From Actinomycetales bacterium (GTDB lineage Bacteria; Actinomycetota; Actinomycetes; Mycobacteriales; Micromonosporaceae): a DNA stretch of 64,000 bases. The notes under the pieces were generated by a model that made no database searches, was not told the DNA's origin, and saw nothing but the letters and a program-made list of their open reading frames with translations. Made by a program: the position numbers and the translations under genes. Where the stretch lies: assembly GCA_002919305.1 (NCBI GenBank), contig PKFB01000077.1, forward strand, positions 1-64,000, given 5' to 3'. Of this stretch, positions 32,364 to 41,110 are shown in pieces (the stretch's first letter is position 1; each line of letters begins with the position of its first letter).

Positions 32364-32385
32364 GCTAAACGTTAGCTGGCTAACG
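32364..32385. promoter_or_regulatory. MarR operator: overlapping palindromes
   Basis: A perfect 16-base palindrome CGTTAGC-TG-GCTAACG (32370-32385) overlaps a second one, GCTAA-ACG-TTAGC (32364-32376), so three TTAGC/GCTAA half sites stand in a row. It lies 28 bases before the marR start and about 45 before the SDR start, the usual place for a shared repressor site. Confidence 0.75.
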
Positions 32386-32412
32386 ATTTCCCGTCAACGT
32401 ACCCTCGAGGAC

Positions 32413-32901
32413 ATGCGGGATTGGTGGGTCGACTGGACCAGCGACGAGTTCCAGATAGTGTTCTGGTCCGCCAAACGAGCCATGAAAGAGGCGGCTGACG
32501 CCACTTATCGACAGCACGGCGTCCGCGAGGGGCAGCAGTTCATCCTGATGTGCCTGTGGTACGAGGATGGGTTGACCCCTGGTGAGATCGCTCGTCGCCT
32601 GGGCCTGGCCACGCCGACCGTCACCAAGGCCACCACCCGCATGGAAGCCAGTGGGCTGGTCGAACGTAGACCCCACCCCCGTGATGCCCGGTTAGTGTGT
32701 GTCCACCTCACCCAACGCGGCCACGAGCTGCGTGGCACCTTAGCCGCCGCCATGCGGGACCTGTCCGAACGGGCCCTGCGCTCCTTCACTCCTACCGAAC
32801 GCCAGGAGTTCATCCGCTTCCTCAGCGGCCTGTATCACAACCTGACCACTCCCACCCTCGAACCCGAATCCCCTGCCGCTAATCGTGATCTTGAACAGTG
32901 A
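32413..32901 (+). CDS. MarR-family transcriptional regulator
   Basis: 162 residues. Winged helix: LTPGEIARRLGLATPTVTKATTRMEASGLVERR then wing DARLVCVHLTQRG. The N-terminal and C-terminal helices form the dimer part. Divergent from an SDR enzyme gene and next to a clear TTAGC/GCTAA operator, so it probably represses both genes. No ligand can be predicted. Start ATG at 32413 with GAGGAC ahead. Confidence 0.9.
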   Translation: MRDWWVDWTSDEFQIVFWSAKRAMKEAADATYRQHGVREGQQFILMCLWYEDGLTPGEIARRLGLATPTVTKATTRMEASGLVERRPHPRDARLVCVHLTQRGHELRGTLAAAMRDLSERALRSFTPTERQEFIRFLSGLYHNLTTPTLEPESPAANRDLEQ

Positions 32902-32953
32902 GTGCGGGCTATGGTCGAGAGGACAGTCGATCGCGTGTTCGGGAGAGTTAAGC

Positions 32954-33727
32954 ATGCGGCGGGTTCTGGTGACCAATGACGATGGAGTGAATTCACCCGG
33001 TTTAGTCGTTCTCGCCAAAGCTGTACTCGCGGCGGGCCTCCAACCCTTGGTGGCCGCGCCTCTACGGGAGGCCAGCGGTACCAGCGCCTCCATGCAAGCA
33101 GTGGAACAGGAGGGCCGGATCGTCGTCCACAACTGGCCGCTTCCTGAGCTGCCCGGTGTGACCTCCTACGGCGTGGAGAGCCACCCCGCCTTCATCGTGT
33201 TCGCCGCCTGCCGCGGTGCCTTCAACGGCCCTCCCGACCTCGTCGTCTCCGGTATCAACCGGGGAGCCAACATCGGCCACGCCGTCTTGCACTCCGGTAC
33301 GGTGGGCGCCGCCCTGACCGCCGGCATCAACCAGGTCCGCGCCCTGGCGGTCTCCCTAGACATGGCCGATCAGGACCCCAACCCTCACTGGGACACCGCA
33401 CAGTCCTTGGTGGAGCAGGTGCTGCCTCTGGTGCAGGCCACCGAACCAGGCACCGTCCTCAACCTCAACGTCCCCAACCTGCCTCTGGAGCAAGTGAGGG
33501 AGCTGCGACGGGCACGCCTGTCCCGGTTCGGGATTGTTCAGTTCGGTGTTGAGGAGCTCACCGACGGGTGGTTGAGGATGACCCTGACAGAAAACACCCG
33601 TGAATTGGAGGCCGGCACCGACGCCGCCCTGCTGGCTGCCGGCCACGCCACCATCACCGCCCTGAAGTCGGTCAACGAGGCCTCCTTGGCCACCTTGCCT
33701 GAGAGCATTCCCCTCACCCACGGCTGA
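32954..33727 (+). CDS. surE: 5'/3'-nucleotidase SurE
   Basis: 257 residues. Metal-dependent nucleoside monophosphate phosphatase linked to survival in stationary phase. Motifs: VLVTNDDGVNSPGL (metal Asp pair), REASGTSASM, SGINRGANIGHAVLHSGTVGAA. ATG 32954 has GGGAGAG seven bases before; an earlier in-frame start at 32885 overlaps the marR end and was rejected. The preceding MarR gene ends 52 bases upstream. A strong hairpin follows. Confidence 0.95.
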   Translation: MRRVLVTNDDGVNSPGLVVLAKAVLAAGLQPLVAAPLREASGTSASMQAVEQEGRIVVHNWPLPELPGVTSYGVESHPAFIVFAACRGAFNGPPDLVVSGINRGANIGHAVLHSGTVGAALTAGINQVRALAVSLDMADQDPNPHWDTAQSLVEQVLPLVQATEPGTVLNLNVPNLPLEQVRELRRARLSRFGIVQFGVEELTDGWLRMTLTENTRELEAGTDAALLAAGHATITALKSVNEASLATLPESIPLTHG

Positions 33728-33744
33728 CCGACGCCCAATGGCAT

Positions 33745-33774
33745 ACAGGGGTACGCGCGTCCGCGTACCCCTGT
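33745..33774 (+). terminator. Strong intrinsic-type terminator of surE
   Basis: A perfect 13-base stem: ACAGGGGTACGCG (33745-33757) pairs with CGCGTACCCCTGT (33762-33774) around a four-base loop, 18 bases after the surE stop. Confidence 0.85.
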
Positions 33775-34137
33775 TGGTGGCCCCGGGTCGAGCGTCCCCT
33801 GCCCGCCCGACCCAGGTCGCGCTACCGGAACACCCCATGCCGCCGTGGCGACAGTGGCCGTAGTGTGCCGGTCAAAGCGCTTCAACCACCTGGTCGCGGC
33901 ACCGCGGATCCCGCTGCAGGCCCCGCTTCCTGCGTGGGAGTCCGTCGGTGCCGCCTCCCCCTTCCCGCCGTGTCCCCCTTTGCGGCGGTCGAGGCCACTC
34001 CCCGCATCCTTCCTAGGACGCTAGAAGAAATCGACATCCATCGATATGTTAGTCCGAAGTCCAGGGATTCGCCCTGAAATCCGCTAAAGGACCCTGTTTC
34101 TCGACACGGTGGTCACGCTCTGCGGTTCCCGGTCCGG
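33775..34137. other. Gene-free stretch between surE terminator and GNAT gene
   Basis: No gene, RNA or repeat recognised. Mildly AT-rich around 34020-34100. Confidence 0.5.
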
Positions 34138-35031
34138 TCACAGCCGAATGGAGAATGTCACGATCCCCGGTTCCCCGGGCTGCGTCCCCGGACCGACCTC
34201 CCCGCCCAGGTCAGGGACCTCCCGGCCTCCGAGGTGCACGAGTAGATCGATGTCCTCAATCGGATCGGCGCTGTCCGCCCGCCTGACCGTCACCGCCCCA
34301 CCGAACCGACGCGCCAGTCGCGGCGCGACGGCGTTGTCGGCGGTGGTGTGGGCGTGCAGCACCCGCACCCCCATCTCCTCCGCGAGGGTGGTCAACCGAC
34401 GCAGCAGGGCGGTCCCCACCCGTCGCCCCTGCCACTGGTCCTCCACCAGGATCCCGATCTCGGCCTCCTGGCCGTCCCAGTGCGCGGTCGCCAACCCCAC
34501 GATCTCCTCGTTGTCGGTCTGGGCGGCCAAGGTGTATCCGGTACGCGGCGCCACCAGCCGCTCTAACCATTCCGGTTCCTGCCGTGAGGCGGCGGTGAGG
34601 TAACGCCACCGTCGTGACCGCGCCGAGCAGCGACGGTGCAGCGCCTCCACCGCGGCCAGATCCGCGATCCCGGTACGCCGCAGCGTGACCTCCTGCCCGT
34701 CGGGCAGCATCACGGTCCACTCTCGAGGGACCGCGGTGACCCGTAACCGGGCAGCTAAGTCGGTCAAAGCACGGGCCTGAGTCACCTCATCGGTGGTATA
34801 AGCCGCTCCAGGGCGCCGAAACTCCAGTGTCCCCCCATCGGGATCAGGCAGCCGCAGCACGGTGCCATCCGCGATGTCGTGGCCACGGTCGGCCCGCCAC
34901 ACCACTTCACTGTCGAGGTGACGAGCCAGCACCCACGGCAATTCGGTGGGATCCCAGGCCAGTCGGGCGGCCAGCTCCAGCAGCTCGGTGGAGTCCGTGG
35001 GCAGCACGGTTCTGGCGCGCCAGCGACTCAT
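34138..35031 (-). CDS. GNAT acetyltransferase with extra N-terminal domain
   Basis: 297 residues from ATG 35031 (GAAGGG about ten bases ahead). The N-terminal 120 residues are an unrecognised alpha/beta segment with PTELPWVLARHLDSEVVWRADRGHD and a DPDGGTLEFRRPG stretch. Residues 125-270 are a GNAT domain: VTLRRTGIADLAAVEALHRRCSARSRRWRY, then acetyl-CoA loop VEDQWQGRRVGTALLRRL. The N-terminus could sense a ligand that controls acetylation, as in some actinobacterial lysine acetyltransferases; this is inference. Target unknown. Confidence 0.8.
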   Translation of the reverse strand: MSRWRARTVLPTDSTELLELAARLAWDPTELPWVLARHLDSEVVWRADRGHDIADGTVLRLPDPDGGTLEFRRPGAAYTTDEVTQARALTDLAARLRVTAVPREWTVMLPDGQEVTLRRTGIADLAAVEALHRRCSARSRRWRYLTAASRQEPEWLERLVAPRTGYTLAAQTDNEEIVGLATAHWDGQEAEIGILVEDQWQGRRVGTALLRRLTTLAEEMGVRVLHAHTTADNAVAPRLARRFGGAVTVRRADSADPIEDIDLLVHLGGREVPDLGGEVGPGTQPGEPGIVTFSIRL

Positions 35032-35410
35032 CGCAGCATCCCTTCCCCCGGAAGTCTTCGTTGGATCCGGTTCCTCGGAGCCCCTCTCTGAGGAACCACA
35101 GCCTCGTCCCAACAAGAAACCTCTCTCAGAAAGCGGCATGGTGGAGGCCGCGTCCCCCTACGACCTCCACCAGTACGACAAGGGTGCGCTGCGGCTGTTT
35201 CAGCGCCGTTGCTACGGGGTGTCTATCGATCGATCAGCCCTGTGACTCCTCTCACCTGGCGAGGTGACGCCCTGTTGCCTCCGGGGACCCCCTCCAGAGA
35301 TTCGCCTGATCGGTCAGGTGTCTCAAGAAGTGGTCTATTAATTGGATAGTTTCCTTACTATAGTTCGGATAACCCGGGCCACATCCCTCAAAACCCTGAA
35401 AGGCCCCGCT
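35032..35410. promoter_or_regulatory. Divergent region upstream of GNAT and GH16 genes
   Basis: 379 bases without a gene. It holds a small palindrome TCACCT-GGCG-AGGTGA (35252-35267), a CCTGA/TCAGG pair near 35308, and an AT-rich block just before the glucanase gene (about 35334-35370). Any of these may be an operator for the glucanase, but none matches a consensus I know. Confidence 0.35.
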
Positions 35411-36787
35411 ATGGCGCGATCGTCTGTTGTCTTCAGAAGGCTGTCTTTAGCTACCGTCATGGCCTTGGCCCTCACGGCCGCGCTGCTGGCCGGTATCAGC
35501 CAGGCGTCCGTACCTCCCACCCCCACCGGCTGGACCCTGCAGTGGAGCGATGACTTCAACGGCCCGGCCGGCTCTCTCCCCTCCTCCAACAACTGGATCT
35601 TCGATCTAGGGCACGGCTACCCAGGTGGTCCCAACAACTGGGGTACCGGCGAGATCCAGCGCTACACCAATGACCCGGCCAACGTGAGCCTGGACGGCAA
35701 CGGGAACCTGCGGATCACCCCGCTTCGGGACAGCGCCGGCAACTGGACCTCGGCGCGTATCGAGACCCGTCGCGCCGACTTCCGGGCCCCCGAGGGCGGC
35801 ATCCTCCGCATCGAGGGTCGTATCCGGATGCCCGACGTCACCGGGGAGGCCGCGCTAGGCTACTGGCCCGCGTTCTGGGCGCTCGGCTCTCCGTATCGGG
35901 GCGACTACTGGAACTGGCCCGGTATCGGCGAGTTCGACATCATGGAGAACGTCAATGGGCTCAACACCGTCTGGGGTGTTCTCCACTGTGGAGTCAACCC
36001 TGGCGGACCGTGTAATGAGACCAACGGAATCGGCGCCAGCCGGCCCTGCCCCGGCAGCAGCTGCCAGTCGGCCTTCCACACCTACCGGTTCGAGTGGGAC
36101 CGCAGCGTCTCACCGAATCAGCTGCGCTGGTACGTGGATGACCAGCTCTACCACACCGTGTACGAAACCCAGATCGGCGAATACTGGGACGACATGACCA
36201 GCCACGCCGGCTACTTCATCTTGCTGAACGTGGCGATCGGCGGTGGCTTCCCGGACGGTGTCGCGGGCTTCACCACCCCCACCGCGGCCACCGTGCCGGG
36301 GCGTTCGATGCTGGTGGACTACGTGGCGGTGTGGACGTCGAACGGCGGTGGCAGCACCCCCACAACTCCCCCGCCCGGTGGGCAGTCCGCGTACTCCATC
36401 ATCCAGGCCGAGGACTTCGCGCAGCAGCACGGGGTGGACACCGAAGCCTGCTCCGAGGGCGGCCTCAACCTGGGCTGGATCGCCAACGGTGACTGGGCGC
36501 TGTACCGGCGCATCGATTTCGGTTCCACCCCGGCCCGGCAGTTCCAGGCGCGTGTCGCCTCCGGGGCCCCCGAAGGGATCAGCGGCCTTGTGGAGGTACG
36601 CCTGGACAGCCTGACAAACCCGCCGGTCGGGAGCTTCGCGATCGCCAATACCGGCGGCTGGCAAAGCTGGCGGACCGTCCCGGCGAACATCTCCGAAATC
36701 ACCGGAGTCCACGATGTCTATCTGACCTTCACCAGCGGTCAGCCAGCCGATTTTGTCAACGTCAACTGGTTCACCTTCACCCACTGA
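35411..36787 (+). CDS. Secreted GH16 endo-beta-glucanase with CBM6
   Basis: 458 residues from ATG 35411 (GAAAGG before it). Signal peptide: basic start, hydrophobic ALALTAALLAGISQA, cleavage near residue 33. Then a GH16 jelly roll of about 270 residues with the catalytic motif GEFDIMENV (nucleophile and acid Glu in E-x-D-x-x-E) and flanking WPAFWALG. A Gly/Thr/Pro linker (STPTTPPPGGQ) joins a C-terminal CBM6 (YSIIQAEDFAQQHGV ... GDWALYRRIDF ... VNVNWFTF). Layout matches actinomycete laminarinases acting on beta-1,3- or mixed-linked glucans, so it is probably used to feed on plant or fungal walls. Confidence 0.93.
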   Translation: MARSSVVFRRLSLATVMALALTAALLAGISQASVPPTPTGWTLQWSDDFNGPAGSLPSSNNWIFDLGHGYPGGPNNWGTGEIQRYTNDPANVSLDGNGNLRITPLRDSAGNWTSARIETRRADFRAPEGGILRIEGRIRMPDVTGEAALGYWPAFWALGSPYRGDYWNWPGIGEFDIMENVNGLNTVWGVLHCGVNPGGPCNETNGIGASRPCPGSSCQSAFHTYRFEWDRSVSPNQLRWYVDDQLYHTVYETQIGEYWDDMTSHAGYFILLNVAIGGGFPDGVAGFTTPTAATVPGRSMLVDYVAVWTSNGGGSTPTTPPPGGQSAYSIIQAEDFAQQHGVDTEACSEGGLNLGWIANGDWALYRRIDFGSTPARQFQARVASGAPEGISGLVEVRLDSLTNPPVGSFAIANTGGWQSWRTVPANISEITGVHDVYLTFTSGQPADFVNVNWFTFTH

Positions 36788-36866
36788 CCGTCGGTAGTCC
36801 GCGCGATCTGTGGGCTCGCACGATGTCACCGTCGTCATGAGACGCCCTCGGATCGCACGGTGTAGC

Positions 36867-36910
36867 GGGGTGTCAGCGACGGAGAACCAAGGCGCCGTCG
36901 CTGACACCCC
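36867..36910. terminator. Bidirectional terminator between GH16 and PIG-L genes
   Basis: A perfect 16-base stem: GGGGTGTCAGCGACGG (36867-36882) with CCGTCGCTGACACCCC (36895-36910), 12-base loop, between convergent genes. Confidence 0.9.
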
Positions 36911-36963
36911 ACCCTCCCCGTGAAGGACTGGGGTTCGGGGACCGCGTCGCGTGACCGTGCCGG

Positions 36964-37821
36964 TTAGCCGAGCGTGTCCAACAGCCCAATCGGGCCGCGG
37001 CGCAGGTACCACTCGTACCCGTAGGCGCCCGCGAAATCCGGCACGTCCAGCGATTCAGGTGCGATTTGACTGGTGTGGGCCAACATCGCCGCCCGTTTAG
37101 CCGCCAACTCCGCTTCTGTGGCACGCAGCCGCAAGGGGATCTCACCGCCAGGTCGCCCATAGGCTCCAGGGCGACCGGTGGCCAGATCCAACAAGTGCTT
37201 GCCAGGCGTGGCGCACAGATGGTCACGGTCCACAGTGGCCTCATAGTCGGTCACCCCGGCGTACCGGGCGGCCAGGCTCCCTACCCGATGCACCATCACA
37301 TGGTCGGGGTGGCCATAGATCCCGTCCGAGTCGTAGTGGACCACCGCCGCCGCTCCCTCAGCCACCGCGATATCGGCGATCCGCCGTGCCAGACGGTCCA
37401 CCCGGGCCCGGGCGAACGCGCGGGGATGCCGTGCGGATGGCCAACCCGCCATCCCGGAATCCCGACGCCCGAGCAGGACCAGACGGGATACCCCCAACTG
37501 CTCGGCGGCGGCTTCCAGTTCGGCGACGCGGCGCGCGTGAAGCGACTCACCGGGCGCCAGCTCACACAGCGGGGTGCCCAACTCCCCTCCGGTGGCGGTG
37601 ACCAGTACCACGCGGGCACCGCGGTCGGCCAACCGGCGCATCGTGGCGGCGGTGAAGATCGCCTCGTCGTCGGGATGGGCGTGGATAAAGACCACGGCAC
37701 GACCCCGGGGGTCGATATCGGACGGAACAGTGGGGGGCGCGGAGGCCGCGGCAGGCTCGGTGATTACCGACGTTGAGGCTGGAGCAGTAGACAGGACAGA
37801 GTCCAACGTGGACACAGACAT
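36964..37821 (-). CDS. PIG-L family zinc deacetylase (MshB/Mca-like)
   Basis: 285 residues. Zinc and catalytic motif HAHPDDEAIFTA (about 47-58) and a second metal motif YGHPDHVMVH. PIG-L proteins remove N-acetyl groups from sugars or cleave mycothiol conjugates. In an organism with mshD, MshB (GlcNAc-Ins deacetylase) or Mca would be expected; the N-terminal 40-residue Ala/Ser/Pro extension and the sequence after the motif do not let me decide. No other mycothiol gene is adjacent. Confidence 0.85.
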   Translation of the reverse strand: MSVSTLDSVLSTAPASTSVITEPAAASAPPTVPSDIDPRGRAVVFIHAHPDDEAIFTAATMRRLADRGARVVLVTATGGELGTPLCELAPGESLHARRVAELEAAAEQLGVSRLVLLGRRDSGMAGWPSARHPRAFARARVDRLARRIADIAVAEGAAAVVHYDSDGIYGHPDHVMVHRVGSLAARYAGVTDYEATVDRDHLCATPGKHLLDLATGRPGAYGRPGGEIPLRLRATEAELAAKRAAMLAHTSQIAPESLDVPDFAGAYGYEWYLRRGPIGLLDTLG

Positions 37822-38303
37822 GAGGTCGCTCGCTGAGATCGTCGATGGGATGCCCGGAAACCGGGCGGGACACGGACGTCAGCGGCGACAACAACAGCGC
37901 GCGGCGGCAACTCGGGCGGACTGGCCCGGGCAACGGTGTAGCTGCGCGCTCATCATGAGCTGAAAGTGTGCCATATGTCGGCGTCCCCGGGTAAGGAACC
38001 CCCCTACCGACTCGCCCGATATCACGCTCTCAGACCAAAGTTCGATCAACGACCCATATAGCCCGGCCCCATATGCCGAGGTCATCCGAGCAACCGCTCA
38101 CGATCCGCACACCGTCCGGGCGCCGCACCCGAGCGGCTCACCAACCGACGGGCTCACCAAGCGACAACCCCGGATTCGGACATTCAACGCGACCAAACCG
38201 ATTCGTCACCTCTGATCACGCCTGAACGCCCCTCCGCCAGATCCGGGTGTTTGCCGCACCGACGACGGGGGCACACATCGGGCGGACAAAGGGGGGTGGT
38301 GTC
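37822..38303. other. Divergent gene-free stretch with a 15-base direct repeat
   Basis: 482 bases between divergent genes. GGCTCACCAACCGAC (38135-38149) is repeated with one change at 38151-38165. A short AT-rich patch (around 38048-38060) could carry a promoter. No gene recognised. Confidence 0.4.
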
Positions 38304-38747
38304 ATGGGCGCGTACCGCGTGGATCAGAAGTTTGTGACGGGGACGGGCAACGGGCTGGCGCGGCAGAAGGTTTCCACGGCCGCCCTGGTCAAACAAGCCT
38401 CCGAACAGCTGTCCCGGCTCATCCGGGAGGAGCTGCAGCTGGCCAAACTGGAGCTGACCGAAAAAGGCAAGCGCGCCGGGATCGGCGCCGGTCTGCTGGC
38501 CGCCGGCGCCCTCATGGCGTTGGCCGGGCTAGCAACCTTGATCACGACGTTGATCCTGCTGCTGGCGTTGGTCATGCCCACCTGGCTGGCCGCCGCGATC
38601 ATGACGGTCGTGCTCTTCGTGATCGCGGGCGTCCTCGCGCTCGTCGGACGCCATCAACTTCGTCGAGCTACACCGATCCCGCCCCACGACGCGATGGAAA
38701 GCGTCAAGGTCGACGTGGAGATGTTGAGGGAGAGGGCGCACCGATGA
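38304..38747 (+). CDS. Actinobacterial Holin-X (DUF1469-type) membrane protein
   Basis: 147 residues from ATG 38304, behind GGGGGGTGG. N-terminal amphipathic helix (VKQASEQLSRLIREELQLAKLELTEKGKRAG) followed by two membrane helices (AAGALMALAGLATLITTLILLLAL; AAAIMTVVLFVIAGVLALVG). This pattern is the phage-holin-like superfamily found as a chromosomal gene in actinobacteria, usually followed by DUF3618, as here. Its function is unsettled; despite the name there is no phage context. Overlaps DUF3618 by four bases. Confidence 0.9.
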   Translation: MGAYRVDQKFVTGTGNGLARQKVSTAALVKQASEQLSRLIREELQLAKLELTEKGKRAGIGAGLLAAGALMALAGLATLITTLILLLALVMPTWLAAAIMTVVLFVIAGVLALVGRHQLRRATPIPPHDAMESVKVDVEMLRERAHR

Positions 38748-39079
38748 GCGAACAGCTAAGCGAGCGGACCAGCTATCGCGGCCCCAGTCCGAACGGGGCA
38801 CAGAGCACTCCACCGCGGGACCTGGCCGAGATGCACCGCCAAATCGTCCGAACCCGAGCTGAACTCGGCGACACGGTTGAGGCGTTGGCGGGGCGGCTCG
38901 ACGTGAAGGCACGGGCGCGGGAGTACCTCGCGGCAACCCGTGAACGGATCGCCGGCTCTCTCAAGAGCACGCTCGCCACAGCGCGGCGGTACCGCGTACC
39001 CCTGACCATCACCGTTACCGCCATCGGCACCATCACGGTGGTGTGGTTGGTACGCCACCGTGTGCTCTGCGACGACTGA
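38744..39079 (+). CDS. DUF3618 protein
   Basis: 111 residues. Family core: EMHRQIVRTRAELGDTVEALAGRLDVKARAREYL, an amphipathic helix, followed by one C-terminal membrane helix (VPLTITVTAIGTITVVWLV). Coupled to the Holin-X gene through an ATGA overlap. The pair probably makes membrane proteins that work together; role unknown. Confidence 0.9.
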   Translation: MSEQLSERTSYRGPSPNGAQSTPPRDLAEMHRQIVRTRAELGDTVEALAGRLDVKARAREYLAATRERIAGSLKSTLATARRYRVPLTITVTAIGTITVVWLVRHRVLCDD

Positions 39080-39102
39080 GGCGCCTAACCGGTGTCACGC
39101 AC

Positions 39103-39140
39103 GTTGTGGCGGCCCTGCCTTCAAGCGGGGCCGCCACAAC
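39103..39140 (+). terminator. Terminator after Holin-X/DUF3618
   Basis: GTTGTGGCGGCCC (39103-39115) pairs perfectly with GGGCCGCCACAAC (39128-39140), a 13-base stem, between convergent genes. Confidence 0.85.
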
Positions 39141-39224
39141 GGCGGATGCATACCAGATCCCTGTCGGATCACCGGTGCACCTCGGCCGGTCCGACGACGT
39201 GAGGACAGGCCGGCTTGACGCCCG

Positions 39225-40247
39225 TTAACGCTTCCGATCCCGGTTCCGATCCCGGTTCCGGTTCCGGTCCCGGTTCCGGCTTTGTTCGCTTTCGCTGGAC
39301 AGGAAGTCCTCCTGCTCTGTGTCGATGCGCTCCTTGCGTACCTCACCGCTGACCGTCTGCTCTCCGGTCACCGTCTCGGTGGTCAGCCGTACCCGCTCCA
39401 CAGGCTCGGTCCGCTTGCTCACCACCGGCCGTTCAGCGTGCAGGGTTACCTCGTACTCCTCCTCGCTGAACTCCGACCCCGACATGGCCTGCTCGCGGTT
39501 GGCGTCGGTGATCGGTTCGTGTTCCACGCGTACCTCTTCGTGGCTGACCGGAACCGTGGTTTGAACCTGCTCGGTCACCACGTACTTGCGTAGCCGCGCC
39601 CGACCAACCTCGACCTTCTCGGTGCTGACTTGCAGGCGTTCCTCGGAGCGGGTCATCGCCTGATCGCCGAATCGCGAGGCGCTGGCGCCTTCAGCGGCGC
39701 CTGCGGTTCCGGTCCTAGCGGTGCCCGTCTGACCGGTAACCCCGGTGCTGCTGGCGGTGCCAGCGGCGCCTGCGGCGCCCGTGGTGCTGGTGAATTCGCC
39801 AGTACCACTGAATTCACCCGTACTACCAGGACCAGCGGTACTGGTCATCCCCGCGGTTCCTTCTCCCGCGGTCCCAACGGATGCCCGCCCGGTGGCGGTC
39901 GGTTCCGTCATCCGGTGTCCGGGAGTCCCCGAAGAGATGTCGATGTGGTAGTAGTCGTACAGTTCCGCTTCCTCACGAGGCTGTAATTCGGCGTCAGCGT
40001 CGATACGTGGGGCGTTCTTGATCTCCTCCTTGTCCACCGTCACGTGGAGCCCGTCCCGCTCCAGTTCCGCGTCGGTGAGCGGCACGAAGCTTTCCTTACG
40101 GCCGAACAGCCCGGTCGTCACAGTGACCCAGGACGGCATGTCGGTCAGGCTGTCCAGGTAGACTTGGGCAACTTTTCCGACTTTGTCCCCCGTCCGGTCA
40201 AAGACCGTGACACCCATGAGTTGGGGCGCCTGTTGCTGGTCAATCAT
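39225..40247 (-). CDS. PRC-barrel / DUF2382 stress-type protein
   Basis: 340 residues. A PRC barrel at the N-terminus (MGVTVFDRTGDKVGKVAQVYLDS ... VPLTDAELERDG, residues about 1-100), a long Gly/Thr/Ser/Ala linker (about 115-190) and DUF2382 (ERLQVSTEKVEVGRARLRKYV ... VEHEPITDANRE, about 200-315). The last 17 residues are Arg/Asn/Asp repeats (RNRDRNRNRDR). DUF2382 resembles the YsnF/AvaK stress domain. In DNA the tail appears at 39231-39281 as GGTTCC-rich hexamer repeats, prone to slippage. Next to other envelope genes, and upstream of no operon partner. Confidence 0.88.
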   Translation of the reverse strand: MIDQQQAPQLMGVTVFDRTGDKVGKVAQVYLDSLTDMPSWVTVTTGLFGRKESFVPLTDAELERDGLHVTVDKEEIKNAPRIDADAELQPREEAELYDYYHIDISSGTPGHRMTEPTATGRASVGTAGEGTAGMTSTAGPGSTGEFSGTGEFTSTTGAAGAAGTASSTGVTGQTGTARTGTAGAAEGASASRFGDQAMTRSEERLQVSTEKVEVGRARLRKYVVTEQVQTTVPVSHEEVRVEHEPITDANREQAMSGSEFSEEEYEVTLHAERPVVSKRTEPVERVRLTTETVTGEQTVSGEVRKERIDTEQEDFLSSESEQSRNRDRNRNRDRNRDRKR

Positions 40248-40429
40248 CGTTCCCCCCTGTCACGTGATGACCATCCGTGACGCCACGGTGACGGTCATGC
40301 CCGTTGCGGCACGACGCATCTCGCGACGATGTGAATAGGCGCTCCTTCGCGTACCCCGAATTCCGCCCGGCACACCCCCACGGGGGAATCGATGTCGTCT
40401 TTAGGGCCGTGGGCGGCCCCGTATCACGC

Positions 40430-41110
40430 TCAGTCCACAGGGCGTGGTCCCTGCTCCACCAACAGCTCCGACGGCGTCTGATCCACGATCTCCCCATCGA
40501 GGATCACGGCGCGGTGGGCGGCGTCTAACCGGTATCCGATTCCGTGGATTGTGGTGATCACCGGGCCGCGGTTTCGCAGCTTCACCCGCAGTCGACGGAT
40601 GTGGACATCGATGGTGCGCTGGGTGCTGCCGGTGTCGTCTCCCCACACCATGCGCAGCAGTTGTTGCCGGGTAAAGACGCGTCCAGGGTGTTCGACGAAG
40701 AACAGCAGCAGGTCGTACTCGCGGCGTGTGAACATCACCGGCGCGCCGTCGAGGATGGCGACCCGTTGGTCCGGATAGAGCTGGAGGGGTGCGGTCAGGT
40801 CGGGCGTCGCGGGACGGGCGGGGGTACGCGGGGTTGGATAGGCGACAGGGCGCGGCGGTGGCGCGTCGGAGGTCACTACGCGCAGCCCAGGCGCCTTGGT
40901 GACCGTTCCCTCGGCGCGGGTACGGATTCGCGTGTCGTCACCGTAATCGTTGTCGGTGAGGACGATGACATCGCGCAGCGCCTCGGCGATCTGGTGAGCG
41001 ACTCGGGGAGCGTCAGATCCGGAGACTGTGATATGGACCGTGACGGTCAGCGAAGGGGAGGCGTGTCGCGCGTGGGGTATGGAAGCGGAAACGGCGGGTG
41101 GGCGATTCAT
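40430..41110 (-). CDS. Receiver-less winged-helix regulator
   Basis: 226 residues. The C-terminal half is an OmpR/PhoB DNA-binding domain ([56 protein letters not shown]). The first 75 residues hold a small alpha/beta segment (TVTVHITVSGSDAPRVAHQIAEALRDVIVL) in place of a receiver, and residues 80-105 are Pro-rich. No phosphoacceptor Asp is seen. AAGGAG precedes the ATG by about eight bases. It may read another signal than phosphorylation. The PRC-barrel gene downstream on the same strand is a possible target. Confidence 0.88.
   Translation of the reverse strand: MNRPPAVSASIPHARHASPSLTVTVHITVSGSDAPRVAHQIAEALRDVIVLTDNDYGDDTRIRTRAEGTVTKAPGLRVVTSDAPPPRPVAYPTPRTPARPATPDLTAPLQLYPDQRVAILDGAPVMFTRREYDLLLFFVEHPGRVFTRQQLLRMVWGDDTGSTQRTIDVHIRRLRVKLRNRGPVITTIHGIGYRLDAAHRAVILDGEIVDQTPSELLVEQGPRPVD

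Noticed and set aside
36110-37012. 300-codon frame antisense to the GH16 gene
   Set aside because: Codon-bias shadow of a certain gene; crosses the terminator stem and shows no domain.
38304-39079. Prophage suggested by a holin-like protein
   Set aside because: Holin-X and DUF3618 are ordinary chromosomal genes in actinobacteria; no phage structural, lysis or integrase genes are present.
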